DNA from: Saccoglossus kowalevskii
Lineage: Eukaryota; Hemichordata; Enteropneusta; Harrimaniidae
Length of the DNA: 32,457 bases
Direction of reading: 5' to 3'
NCBI RefSeq assembly: GCF_000003605.2
Contig: NW_003152625.1
Span: forward strand, 1 to 32,457
The notes under the pieces are model-generated. The model was not told the DNA's origin. It worked only from the letters and a program-made list of their open reading frames with translations, and ran no database searches. A program made the translations under genes and the position numbers. Below, piece after piece: positions 9,564-21,889 of this stretch; the stretch's first letter is position 1, and each line of letters begins with the position of its first letter.

Positions 9564-9920
9564 GTAAATGATGTGCGTCACATAGTGTTTTTCAGATAGT
9601 TAAGAGTCTGATTATGTAGGAGTAAATGATGTGCGTCACATAGTGTATTTCACATAGTTAAGAGTCTGATTATGTAGGAGTTAATGATGTGCGTCACATA
9701 GTGTATTTCACATAGTTAAGAGTCTGATTATGTATGAGGTAATGGTGTGCGTCACATAGTGCATTTCACATAGTTATGATTCTGATTATGTAGCAGTAAA
9801 TGATTTGCGTCACACAGTGTATTTCACATAGTTAAGAGTCTAATTATGTAGGAGTAAATGGTGTGCGTCACATTGTGTATTTCAGATAGTTAAGAGTCTG
9901 ATTATGTAGGAGTTAATGAT

Positions 9921-10268
9921 GTGCGTCACATAGTGCTTTTCACATAGTTATGATTCTGATTATGTAGCAGTAAATGATGTGCGTCACACAGTGTATTTCA
10001 CATAGTTAAGAGTCTGATTATGTAGCAGTAAATGATGTGCGTCAAACAGTGTATTTCACATAGTTAAGAGTCTAATTATGTAGGAGTTAATGAAGTGCGT
10101 CACATAGTGTATTTCACATAGTTAAGAGTCTGATTATGTAGGAGTTAATGGTGTGCTTCACATAGTGTATTTCATATAGTTAAGATTCTGATTATGTAGG
10201 AGTTAATGATGTGCGTCACATAGTGCATTTCACATAGTTATGATTATGATTATGTAGCAGTAAATGAT
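9921..10268 (+). repeat. Higher-order block J, copy 1 (6 monomers)
   Basis: GCTTTTCAC with TTATGATTC, CACACAG/TAGCAG, CAAACAG with TTAATGAA, a consensus-like monomer, GTGCTTC, and GCATTT with TTATGATTATG. The same six monomers are at 29938-30285 (offset 20,017 bp, 345 monomers plus 7 bp). The GCTTTTCAC start is shared. Confidence 0.82.
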
Positions 10269-11196
10269 GTGCGTCACACAGTGTATTTCACATAGTTAAG
10301 AGTCTAATTATGTAGGAGTAAATGATGTGCGTCACATTGTGTATTTCAGATAGTTAAGAGTCCGATTATGTAGGAGTAAATGATGTGCGTCACATAGTGC
10401 ATTTCACATAGTTAAGAGTCTGATTATGTAGCAGTAAATGATGTGCGTCAAACAGTGTATTTCACATAGTTAAGAGTCTAATTATGTAGGAGAAAATGAT
10501 GTGCGTCACATAGTGTTTTTCAGACAGTTAAGAGTCTGATTATGTAGGAGTTAATGATGTGCTTCACATAGTGTATTTCACATAGTTAAGATTCTGATTA
10601 TGCAGGAGTTAATGATGTGTGTCACATAGTGCATTTCACATAGTTATGATTCTGATTATGTAGCAGTAAATGATGTGCGTCACACAGTGTATTTCACATT
10701 GATAAGAGTCTAATTATGTAGGAGTAAATGATGTGCGTCACATTGTGTATTTCAGATAGTTAAGAGTCTGATTATGTAGGAGTAAATGATGTGCGACACA
10801 TAGTGCATTTCACATAGTTAAGAGTCTGATTATGTAGCAGTAAATTATGTGCGTCACGCAGTGTATTTCACATAGTTAAGAGTCTAATTATGTAGGAGTT
10901 AATGGTGTGCGTCACATAGTGTATTTCACATAGATAAGATTCTGATTATGTAGCAGTAAATGATGAGCGTCACATTGTGTATTTCACATAGTTAAGATTC
11001 TGATTATGTAGGAGTAAATGATGTGCGTCGCATAATGTATTTGACATAGTTAAGATTCTGATTATGTAGGAGTTAATGAAGTGTGTCACATAGTGTATTT
11101 CACATAGGTAAGAGTCTAATTATGTAGGAGCTAATGGTGTGCTTCGCATAGTGTATTTGACATAGTTAAGATTCTGATTATGTAGGAGTTAATGAA

Positions 11197-11834
11197 GTGC
11201 GTCACATAGTGTATTTGACATAGTTAAGAGTCTAATTATGTAGGAGCTAATGGTGTGCTTCACATAGTGTATTTCATATAGTTAAGATTCTGATTATGTG
11301 GGAGTTAATGATGTGCGTCACATTGTGTATTGCAGATAGTTAAGAGTCTGATTATGTAGGAGTAAATGGTGTGCGTCACATTGTGTATTTCACATAGTTA
11401 AGAGTCTGATTATTTAGGAGTTAATGATGTGCGTCACATAGTGTATTTCACATAGTTAAGAGTCTGATTATGTATGAGGTAATGGTGTGCGTCACATAGT
11501 GCATTTCACATAGTTATGATTCTGATTATGTAGCAGTAAATGATTTCCGTCACACAGTGTATTTCACATAGTTAAGAGTCTAATTATGTAGGAGTAAATG
11601 GTGTGCGTCACATTGTGTATTTCAGATAGTTAAGAGTCTGATTATGTAGGAGTAAATGATGTGCGTCACATAGTGCATTTCACATAGTTAAGAGTCTGAT
11701 TATGTAGCAGTAAATGATGTGCGTCAAACAGTGTATTTGACATAGTTAAGATTCTGATTATGTAGCAGTAAATGATGTGCGTCACATAGTGTATTTCACG
11801 TAGTTAAGAGTCTGATTATGTAGGAGTTAATGAA
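11197..11834 (+). repeat. Direct tandem duplication, 638-bp unit (11 monomers), copy 1
   Basis: Diagnostic rare variants TATGTGGGAG (around 11300) and GATTTCCGTC (11544) each recur exactly 638 bp later. As I read it, the first 557 bp or so of the two copies are identical, to about 11753 here and 12391 in the second copy. After that the ninth-tenth monomers differ (GATTCTG against GTGTCTG). Such identity implies a recent duplication. Confidence 0.9.
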
Positions 11835-12472
11835 GTGCGTCACATAGTGTATTTGACATAGTTAAGAGTCTAATTATGTAGGAGCTAATGGTGTGCTTCA
11901 CATAGTGTATTTCATATAGTTAAGATTCTGATTATGTGGGAGTTAATGATGTGCGTCACATTGTGTATTGCAGATAGTTAAGAGTCTGATTATGTAGGAG
12001 TAAATGGTGTGCGTCACATTGTGTATTTCACATAGTTAAGAGTCTGATTATTTAGGAGTTAATGATGTGCGTCACATAGTGTATTTCACATAGTTAAGAG
12101 TCTGATTATGTATGAGGTAATGGTGTGCGTCACATAGTGCATTTCACATAGTTATGATTCTGATTATGTAGCAGTAAATGATTTCCGTCACACAGTGTAT
12201 TTCACATAGTTAAGAGTCTAATTATGTAGGAGTAAATGGTGTGCGTCACATTGTGTATTTCAGATAGTTAAGAGTCTGATTATGTAGGAGTAAATGATGT
12301 GCGTCACATAGTGCATTTCACATAGTTAAGAGTCTGATTATGTAGCAGTAAATGATGTGCGTCAAACAGTGTATTTGACATAGTTAAGTGTCTGATTATG
12401 TAGAAGCTAATGGTGTGCTTCACATAGTGTATTTCATATAGTTAAGAGTCTGATTATGTAGGAGTAAATGAT
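11835..12472 (+). repeat. Direct tandem duplication, 638-bp unit, copy 2
   Basis: Second copy of the 11-monomer unit. Its right part, from the marker monomer at 12125 through TAAGTGTCTG, TAGAAGCTAATGG and ATACTGTATTT to about 12560, also matches 22631-23066 (offset 10,506 bp, 181 monomers plus 8 bp of intervening indels). It is therefore a patchwork of two sources or has itself been copied rightwards. Confidence 0.88.
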
Positions 12473-12704
12473 GTGCGTCACATACTGTATTTCACATAGA
12501 TAAGAGTCTGATTATGTAGGAGTAAATGATGTGCGTCACATAGTGTTTTTCAGACAGTTAAGAGTCTGATTATGTATGAGTAAATGATGTGCGTCACATA
12601 GTGCATTTCACATAGTTAGGAGTCTGATTATGTAGCAGTAAATGATGTGCGTCACATAGTGCATTTCACATAGTTATGATTCTGATTATGTAGGAGTTAA
12701 TGGT

Positions 12705-13574
12705 GTGCGTCACATAGTGTATTCGACATAGTTAAGAGTCTGATTATGTAGGAGTAAATGATGTGCGCCACATAGTGTATTTCAGACAGTTAAGAGTCTG
12801 ATTATGTAGCAGTAAATGATGTGCGTCACATAGTGCATTTCACATAGTTAAGAGTCTGATTATGTAGGAGTAAATGATGTGCATCACATAGTGTATTTCA
12901 GATAGTTAAGTGTCTGATTATGTAGGCGTAAATGATGTGCATCACATAGTGTATTTCAGATAGTTAAGAGTCTGATTATGTAGGAGTAAATGATGTGCAT
13001 CACATAGTGTATTGCAGATAGTTAAGAGTCTGATTATGTAGGAGTAAATGATGTACGTCACATAGTGCATTTCACATAGTTAAGATTCTGATTATGTAGG
13101 AGGTAATGGTGTGCGTCACATAGTGCATTTCACATAGTTAAGAGTCTGATTATGTAGCAGTAAATGATGAGCGTCACATTGTGTATTTCACATAGTTAAG
13201 ATTCTGATTATGGAGGAGATAATGGTGTGCGTCAAATAGTGTATTTCACATAGTTAAGATTCTGATTATGTAGGAGGTAATGGTGTGACTCGCATATTGT
13301 ATTTGACATAGTTAAGATTCTGATTATGTAGCAGTAAATGATGTGCGTCACATAGTGTATTTCACATAGTTAAGAGTCTGATTATGTAGGAGTAAATGAT
13401 GTGCGTCACATAGTGTATTTCAGACAGTTAATAGTCTGATTATGTAGCAGTAAATGATGTGCGTCACATAGTGCATTTCACATAGTTAAGAGTCTGATTA
13501 TGTAGGAGTAAATGATGTGCATCACATAGTGTATTTCAGATAGTTAAGTTTCTGATTATGTAGGCGTAAATGAT
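12705..13574 (+). repeat. Higher-order block H, copy 2 (15 monomers)
   Basis: Copy of 5919-6730 with one inserted monomer at 12937-12994. Together with block B downstream this gives a collinear pair: 24 monomers at 5919-7310 against 35 at 12705-14734, the difference being the inserted monomer plus a 12-monomer stretch at 13575-14270 where the first copy has two. Confidence 0.82.
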
Positions 13575-14096
13575 GTGCATCACATAGTGTATTTCAGATA
13601 GTTAAGAGTCTGATTATGTAGGAGTAAATGATGTGCGTCACAGAGTGCATTTCACATAGATAAGAGTCTGATTATGTAGGAGTAAATGATGTGCATCACA
13701 TAGTGTATTTCAGATAGTTAAGTGTCTGATTATGTAGGCGTAAATGATGTGCATCACATAGTGCATTTCACATAGTTATGATTCTGATTATGTAGGAGTT
13801 AATGGTGTGCATCACATAGTGTATTCGACATAGTTAAGAGTCTGATTATGTAGTAGTAAATGATGTGCGTCACATAGTGTATTTCAGACAGTTAATAGTC
13901 TGATTATGTAGCAGTAAATGATGTGCGACACATAGTGTATTTCACATAGTTAAGAGTCTGATTATGTATGAGTAAATGATGTGCGTCACATAGTGCATTT
14001 CACATAGTTAAGAGTCTGATTATGTAGGAGTAAATGATGTGCGTCACATAGTGCATTTCACATAGTTATGATTCTGATTATGTAAGAGTTAATGGT

Positions 14097-14734
14097 GTGC
14101 GTCACATAGTGTATTCGACATAGTTAAGAGTCTGATTATGTAGGAGTAAATTATGTGCGTCACATAGAGTATTTCAGACAGTTAAGAGTCTGATTATGTA
14201 GCAGTAAATGATGTGCGTCACATAGTGCATTTCACAAAGTTAAGAGTCTGATTATGTAGGAGGTAATGGTGTGCGTCACATAGTGTATTTCAGATACTTA
14301 ACAGTCTGATTATGTAGAAGTAAATGATGTGCGTCACATAGTGTATTTCACATAGTAAAGAGACTGATTATGTAGCAGTAAATGATGTGCGTCACATAGT
14401 GCATTTCACATAGTTAAGAGTCTGATTATGTAGGAGTAAATGATGTGCGTCACATAGTGTATTTCAGATAGTTAAGAGTCGGATTATGTATGAGTAAATG
14501 ATGTGTGTCTCATAGTGCATTTCACATAGTTAAGATTATGATTATGTAGAAGGTAATGGTGTGCGTCACATATTGTATTTCACATAGTTAAGATTATGAT
14601 TATATAGCAGTAAATGATGTGCGTCACATAGTGCATTTCACATAGTTATGATTCTGATTATGTAGAGTTAATGGTGTGCGTCACATAGTGTATTCGACAT
14701 AGTTAAGAGTCTGATTATGTAAGGAGTAAATGAT
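14097..14734 (+). repeat. Higher-order block B, copy 3 (11 monomers), joined to block A
   Basis: Matches 1509-1914 in its first seven monomers and 6847-7310 from 14271 onward. It carries a 1-bp deletion at about 14664 (TAGAGTTAATGG) and a 1-bp insertion at about 14722 (TAAGGAGTAA), which cancel. Its last monomer (ATTCGACA type) is followed directly by block A at 14735, the same B-to-A junction as at 2088/2089. Confidence 0.82.
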
Positions 14735-15546
14735 GTGCGTCACATAGTGTATTTCAGATACTTAAGAGTATGATTATGTAGAAGTAAATGATGTGGGTCA
14801 CATAGTGCGTTTCACATAGTTAAGAGTATGATTATGTAGGAGTAAATGAGGTGCGTCACATTGTGTATTTCAGATAGTTAAGAGTCTGATTATGTAGGAG
14901 TAAATGATGTGCGTCACATAGTGTATTTGACATAGTTAAGAGTCTAATTATGTAGAAGCTAATGGTGTGCTTCACACAGTGTATTTCATATAGTTAAGAT
15001 TCTGATTATGTAGGAGTTAATGAAGTGCGTCACATAGTGTATTTCACATAGTTAAGAGTCTGATTATGTAGGAGTAAATGATGTGCGTCACATAGTGTAT
15101 TTCACATAGTTAAGAGTCTAATTATGTAGGAGTAAATGATGTGCGTCACATTGTGTATTTCAGATAGTTAAGAGTCTGATTATGTAGGAGTAAATGATGT
15201 GCGTCACATAGTGCATTTCACATAGTTAAGAGTCTGATTATGTAGCAGTAAATGATGTGCGTCAAACAGTGTATTTCACATAGTTAAGAGTCTAATTATG
15301 TAGGAGTTAATGGTGTGCGTCACATAGTGTATTTCACATAGTTAAGATTCTGATTATGTAGCAGTAAATGATGAGCGTCACATTGTGTATTTCACACAGT
15401 TAAGAGTCTGATTATGTAGGAGTTAATGGTGTGCGTCACATAGTGTATTTCACACAATTAAGATTCTGATTATGTAGCAGTAAATGATGAGCGTCACATT
15501 GTGTATTTCACATAGTTAAGATTCTGATTATGTAGGAGTAAATGAT
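14735..15546 (+). repeat. Higher-order block A, copy 3 (14 monomers, one inserted)
   Basis: Same order as copy 1, but an extra CACATTG/CAGATAG monomer sits at 14851-14908 after the GTGGGTC monomer. Similarity to copy 1 continues downstream: the monomer with TATTGCAG and TATGGAGGAG at 929 in copy 1 lies at 15721 here, 16 versus 17 monomers from the block start, as the single insertion predicts. Confidence 0.85.
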
Positions 15547-15720
15547 GTGCGTCACATAGTGTATTTGACATAGTTAAGAGTCTGATTATGTAGGAGTTAA
15601 TGATGTGCGTCACATAGTGTATTTCATATAGTTAAGATTCTGATTATGTAGGAGTTAATGATGTGCGTCACATAGTGTATTTCACATAGTTAAGAATCTG
15701 ATTATGTAGGAGTAAATGAT

Positions 15721-16416
15721 GTGCGTCACATTGTGTATTGCAGATAGTTAAGAGTCTGATTATGGAGGAGTAAATGATGTGTGTCACATAGTGTTTTTCA
15801 GATAGTTAAGAGTCTGATTATGTAGGAGTTAATGATGTGCGTCACATGGTGTATTTCACATAGTTAAGAGTCTGATTTTGTAGGAGTTAATGGTGTGCGT
15901 CACATAGTGTATTTCACATAGTTAAGATTCTGATTATGTAGCAGTAAATGATGTGCGTCACATAGTGTATTTGACATAGTTAAGAGTCTAATTATGTAGA
16001 AGGTAATGGTGTGCTTCACATAGTGTATTTCATATAGTTAAGATTCTGATTATGTAGGAGTTAATGAAGTGCGTCACATAGTGTATTTCACATAGTTAAG
16101 AGTCTGATTATGTAGGAGTAAATGATGTGCGTCACATACTGTATTTCACATAGTTAAGAGTCTGATTATGTAGGAGTAAATGATGTGCGTCACATAGTGT
16201 TTTTCAGATAGTTAAGAGTCTGATTATGTAGGAGTTAATGGTGTGCTTCACATAGTATATTTCATATAGTTAAGATTCTGATTATGTAGGAGTTAATGAT
16301 GTGCGTCACGTAGTGTATTTCACATAGTTAAGAGTCTGATTATGTAGGAGTTAATGATGTGCGTCATGTAGTGTATTTCACATAGTTAAGAGTCTGATTA
16401 TGTATGAGGTAATGGT
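15721..16416 (+). repeat. Higher-order block E, copy 1 (12 monomers)
   Basis: Runs from a TATTGCAG/TATGGAGGAG monomer through GATTTTGTAGG (15874), GAAGGTAATGG, ATACTG, TAGTATATTTC and CATGTAG to the TATGAGG monomer. The same 696 bp, with no net indel, stands 8534 bp to the right. The only difference I noticed is CACATGGTG here against CACACGGTG there. Confidence 0.9.
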
Positions 16417-16764
16417 GTGCGTCACATAGTGCATTTCACATAGTTAAGAGTCTGATTATGTAGGAGTTAATGATGTGTGTCACATAGTGCATTTCACATA
16501 GTTATGATTCTGATTATGTAGCAGTAAATGATGTGCGTCACACAGTGTATTTCACATAGATAAGAGTCTAATTATGTAGGAGTTAATGGTGTGCGTCACA
16601 TAGTGTATTTCACATAGTTAAGATTCTGATTATGTAGCAGTAAATGATGAGCGTCACATTGTGTATTTCACATAGTTAAGATTATGATTATGTAGGAGTA
16701 AATGATGTGCGTCACATAGTGTATTTGACATAGTTAAGATTCCGATTATGTTGGAGTTAATGAA

Positions 16765-17403
16765 GTGTGTCACATAGTGTATTTCACATAGGTAAAAGTC
16801 TAATTATGTAGGAGCTAATGGTGTGCTTCACATAGTGTATTTGACATAGTTAAGATTCTGATTATGTAGGAGTTAATGAAATGCGTCACATAGTGTATTT
16901 GACATAGTTAAGAGTCTAATTATGTAGGAGCTAATGGTGTGCTTCACATAGTGTATTTCATATAGATAAGATTCTGATTATGTAGGAGTTAATGATGTGC
17001 GTCACATTGTGTATTGCAGATAGTTAAGAGTCTGATTATGTAGGAGTAAATGATGTGCGTCACATAGTGTTTTTTCAGATAGTTAAAAGTCTGATTATGT
17101 AGGAGTTAATGATGTGCGTCACATAGTGTATTTCACATAGTTAAGAGTCTGATTATTTAGAAGTTAATGATGTGCGTCACATAGTGTATTTCACATAGTT
17201 AAGAGTCTGATTATGTATGAGGTAATGGTGTGCGTCACATAGTGCATTTCACATAGTTATGATTCTGATTATGTAGCAGTAAATGATTTGCGTCACACAG
17301 TGTATTTCACATAGTTAAGAGTCTAATTATGTAGGAGTAAATGGTGTGCGTCACATTGTGTATTTCAGATAGTTAAGAGTCTGATTATGTAGGAGTAAAT
17401 GAT
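16765..17403 (+). repeat. Higher-order block G, copy 2 (11 monomers plus 1 bp)
   Basis: Copy of 5164-5802 with GAAATGCGTC at 16878, T6 at 17070-17075 and the marker monomer at 17230. Small differences include GTTAAAAGTC after the T6 run and TATTTAGAAG for TATTTAGGAG. A partial third copy of its T6-to-marker part follows at 17709-17930, 639 bp downstream. Confidence 0.86.
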
Positions 17404-18158
17404 GTGCGTCACATAGTGCATTTCACATAGTTAAGAGTCTGATTATGTAGCAGTAAATGATGTGCGTCAAACAGTGTATTTCACATTGTTAAGAGTCTAA
17501 TTATGTAGGAGTTAATGGTGTGCGTAACATAGTGTATTTCACCTAGTTAAGATTCTGATTCTGTAGCAGTAAATGATGTGCGTCACATAGTGTATTTGAC
17601 ATAGTTAAGAGTCTGATTATGTAGAAGCTAATGGTGTGCTTCACATAGTGTATTTCATATAGGTAAGAGTCTGATTATGTAGGAGTAAATGATGTGCGTC
17701 ACATAGTGTTTTTTCAGATAGTTAAAAGTCTGATTATGTAGGAGTTAATGATGTGCGTCACATAGTGTATTTCACATAGTTAAGAGTCTGATTATTTAGG
17801 AGTTAATGATGTGCGTCACATAGTGTATTTCACATAGTTAAGAGTCTGATTATGTATGAGGTAATGGTGTGCGTCACATAGTGCATTTCACATAGTTATG
17901 ATTCTGATTATGTAGCAGTAAATGATGTGCGTCACACAGTGTATTTCACATAGATAAGAGTCTAATTATGTAGGAGTAAATGATGTGCGTCACATTGTGT
18001 ATTTCAGATAGTTAAGAGTCTGATTATGTAGGAGTAAATGATGTGCATCAGATTGTGTATTTCACATAGTTAAGAGTCTGATTATGTAGGAGTAAATGAT
18101 GTGCGTCACATAGTGTATTCGACATAGTTAAAAGTCTGATTATGTAGGAGTAAATGAT

Positions 18159-18216
18159 GTGCGTCACATAGTGTATTTCAGATACTTAAGAGTATGATTA
18201 TGTAGAAGTAAATGAT
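18159..18216 (+). repeat. Isolated first monomer of block A
   Basis: A CAGATACTTAAGAGTATG monomer preceded by an ATTCGACA monomer (18101) and a CAGATTG monomer (18043). This three-monomer order is the same as at 1973-2146. The next monomer is GTGCCTCAC with CAGATAG and GTCGG, so the rest of block A is missing and the array switches to another subfamily here. Confidence 0.75.
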
Positions 18217-18506
18217 GTGCCTCACATAGTGTATTTCAGATAGTTAAGTGTCGGATTATGTAGGAGTAAATGATGTGCGTCACATAGTGTATTTGACATA
18301 GTTAAGAGTCTGATTATGTAGGAGTAAATGATGTGCGTCACATAGTGTTTTTCAGACAGTTAAGAGTCTGATTATGTAGGAGTTAATGGTGTGCTTCACA
18401 TAGTGTATTTCATATAGGTAAGATTCTGATTATGTATGAGTTAATGATGTGCGTCACGTAGTGTATTTCACATAGTTAAGAGTCTGATTATGTAGGAGTT
18501 AATGAT

Positions 18507-19296
18507 GTGTGTCACATAGTGCATTTCACATAGTTATGATTCTGATTATGTAGCAGTAAATGATGTGCGTCACACAGTGTATTTCACATAGATAAGAGTC
18601 TAATTATGTAGGAGTAAATGATGTGCGTCACATTGTGTATTTCAGATAGTTAAGAGTCTGATTATGTAGGAGTAAATGATGTGCGTCACATAGTGCATTT
18701 CACATAGTTAAGAGTCTGATTATGTAGCAGTAAATGATGTGCGTCACACAGTGTATTTCACATATTTAAGATTCTAATTATGTAGGAGTTAATGGTGTGC
18801 GTCACATAGTGTATTTCACATAGTTAAGATTCTGATTATGTAGCAGTAAATGATGAGCGTCACATTGTGTATTTCACATAGTTAAGATTATGATTATGTA
18901 GGAGTAAATGATGTGCGTCACATAGTGTATTTGACATAGTTAAGATTCCGATTATGTAGGAGTTAATGAAGTGTGTCACATAGTGTATTTCACATAGGTA
19001 AGAGTCTAATTATGTAGGAGCTAATGGTGTGCTTCACATAGTGTATTTGACATAGTTAAGATTCTTATTATGTAGGAGTTAATGAAGTGCGTCACATAGT
19101 GTATTTGACATAGTTAAGAGTCTAATTATGTAGGAGCTAATGGTGTGCTTCACATAGTGTATTTCATATAGTTAAGATTCTGATTATGTAGCAGTAAATG
19201 ATTTGCGTCACACAGTGTATTTCACATAGTTAAGAGTCTAATTATGTAGGAGTAAATGGTGTGCGTCACATTGTGTATTTCAGATAGTTAAGAGTC
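18507..19296 (+). repeat. Higher-order block I, copy 2
   Basis: Copy of 3946-4735. Differences seen: CATATTTAAGATTC near 18763, GATTCCG for GATTATG near 18946, CACATAG for the single CACCTAG of copy 1. The copies part in the last monomer, where copy 1 has TCTAATTATGTAGAAG and this one TCTGATTATGTAGGAG. Confidence 0.84.
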
Positions 19297-21889
19297 TGAT
19301 TATGTAGGAGTAAATGATGTGCGTCACATAGTGTTTTTTCAGATAGATAAGAGTCTGATTATGTAGGAGTTAATGATGTGCGTCACATAGTGTATTTCAC
19401 ATAGTTAAGAGTCTGATTATTTAGGAGTTAATGATGTGCGTCACATAGTGTATTTCACATAGTTAAGAGTCTGATTATGTATGAGGTAATGGTGTGCGTC
19501 ACATAGTGCATTTCACATAGTTATGATTCTGATTATGTAGCAGTAAATGATTTGCGTCACACAGTGTATTTCACATAGTTAAGAGTCTAATTATGTAGGA
19601 GTAAATGGTGTGCGTCACATTGTGTATTTCAGATAGTTAAGAGTCTGATTATGTAGGAGTAAATGATGTACGTCACATAGTGCATTTCACATAGTTAAGA
19701 GTCTGATTATGTAGCAGTAAATGATGTGCATCAAACAGTGTATTTCACATAGTTAAGAGTCTAATTATGTAGGAGTTAATGGTGTGCGTCACATAGTGTA
19801 TTTCACCTAGTTAAGATTCTGATTCTGTAGCAGTAAATGATGTGCGTCACATAGTGTATTTGACATAGTTAAAAGTCTGATTATGTAGGCGTAAATGATG
19901 TGCGTCACATAGTGTATTTCACATAGTTAAGAGTCTGATTATGTAGGAGTAAATGATGTGCGTCACATAGTGTTTTTCAGACAGTTAGAATTCTGATTAT
20001 GTAGGAGTTAATGATGTGCGTCACGTAGTGTATTTCACATAGTTAAGAGTCTGATTATGTAGGAGTTAATGATGTGCGTCACATAGTGTATTTGACATAG
20101 TTAAGAGTCTGATTATGTAGAAGCTAATGGTGTGCTTCACATAGTGTATTTCATATAGTTAAGAGTCTGATTATGTAGGAGTAAATGATGTGAGTCACAT
20201 ACTGTATTTCACATAGTTAAGAGTCTAATTATGTAGGAGTTAATGGTGTGCGTCACATAGTGTATTTCACATAGATAAGATTCTGATTATGTAGCAGTAA
20301 ATGATGAGCGTCACATTGTGTATTTCACATAGTTAAGATTCTGATTATGTAGGAGTAAATGATGTGCGTCACACAGTGTATTTCACATTGATAAGAGTCT
20401 GATTATGTAGGAGTAAATGATGTGCGTCACATAGTGTTTTTTCAGATAGTTAAGAGTCTGATTATGTAGGAGTTAATGATGTGCGTCACATAGTGTATTT
20501 CACATAGTTAAGAGTCTGATTATTTAGGAGTTAATGATGTGCGTCACATAGTGTATTTCACATAGTTAAGAGTCTGATTATGTATGAGGTAATGGTGTGC
20601 GTCACATAGTGCATTTCACATAGTTATGATTCTGATTATGTAGCAGTAAATGATTTGCGTCACACAGTGTATTTCACATAGTTAAGAGTCTAATTATGTA
20701 GGAGTAAATGGTGTGCGTCACATTGTGTATTTCAGATAGTTAAGAGTCTGATTATGTAGGAGTAAATGATGTGCGTCACATAGTGCATTTCACATAGTTA
20801 AGAGTCTGATTATGTAGCAGTAAATGATGTGCGTCACATAGTGTATTTGACATAGTTAAGAGTCTGATTATGTAGAAGCTAATGGTGTGCTTCACATAGT
20901 GTATTTCATATAGTTAAGATTCTGATTATGTAGGAGTTAATGATGTGCGTCACGTAGTGTATTTCACATAGTTAAGAGTCTGATTATGTAGGAGTTAATG
21001 GTGTGCTTCACATAGTGTATTTTATATAGTTAACATTCTGATTATGTAGGAGTTAATGATGTGCATCACGTAGTGTATTTCACATAGTTAAGAGTCTGAT
21101 TATGTAGGAGTTAATGATGTGCGTCACATAGTGTATTTCACATAGTTAAGAGTCTGATTATGTATGAGGTAATGGTGTGTGTCACATAGTGCATTTCACA
21201 TAGTTATGATTCTGATTATGTAGCAGTAAATGATGTGCGTCACACAGTGTATTTCACATAGATAAGAGTCTAATTATGTAGGAGTAAATGATGTGCGTCA
21301 CATTGTGTATTTCAGATAGTTAAGAGTCTGATTATGTAGGAGTAAATGATGTGCGTCACATAGTGTATTTCACACAGTTAAGAGTATGATTATGTAGGAG
21401 TAAATGGCGTGCTTCACATAGTGTATTTCAGATAGTTAAGTGTCGGATTATGTAGGAGTAAATGATGTGCGTCACATAGTGTATTTGACATAGTTAAGAG
21501 TCTGATTATGTAGGAGTAAATGATGTGCGTCACATAGTGTTTTTCAGACAGTTAAGAGTCTGATTATGTAGGAGTTAATGGTGTGCTTCACATAGTGTAT
21601 TTCATATAGGTAAGATTCTGATTATGTAGGAGTTAATGATGTGCGTCACGTAGTGTATTTCACATAGTTAAGAGTCTGATTATGTAGGAGTTAATGATGT
21701 GTGTCACATAGTGCATTTCACATAGTTATGATTCTGATTATGTAGCAGTAAATGATGTGCGTCACACAGTGTATTTCACATAGATAAGAGTCTAATTATG
21801 TAGGAGTAAATGATGTGCGTCACATTGTGTATTTCAGATAGTTAAGAGTCTGATTATGTAGGAGTAAATGATGTGCGTCACATAGTGCA

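Larger units (their letters stand above)
12531..14734 (+). repeat. B-type territory, right zone
   Basis: 38 monomers with the same variant set as 5861-8356, again with eight GTGCATCAC monomers (about 12879 to 13812). Most of it is a collinear but expanded copy of 5919-7310. It ends in block B copy 3 and meets block A at 14735. A one-off GTCACAGAG variant lies near 13642. Confidence 0.7.
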
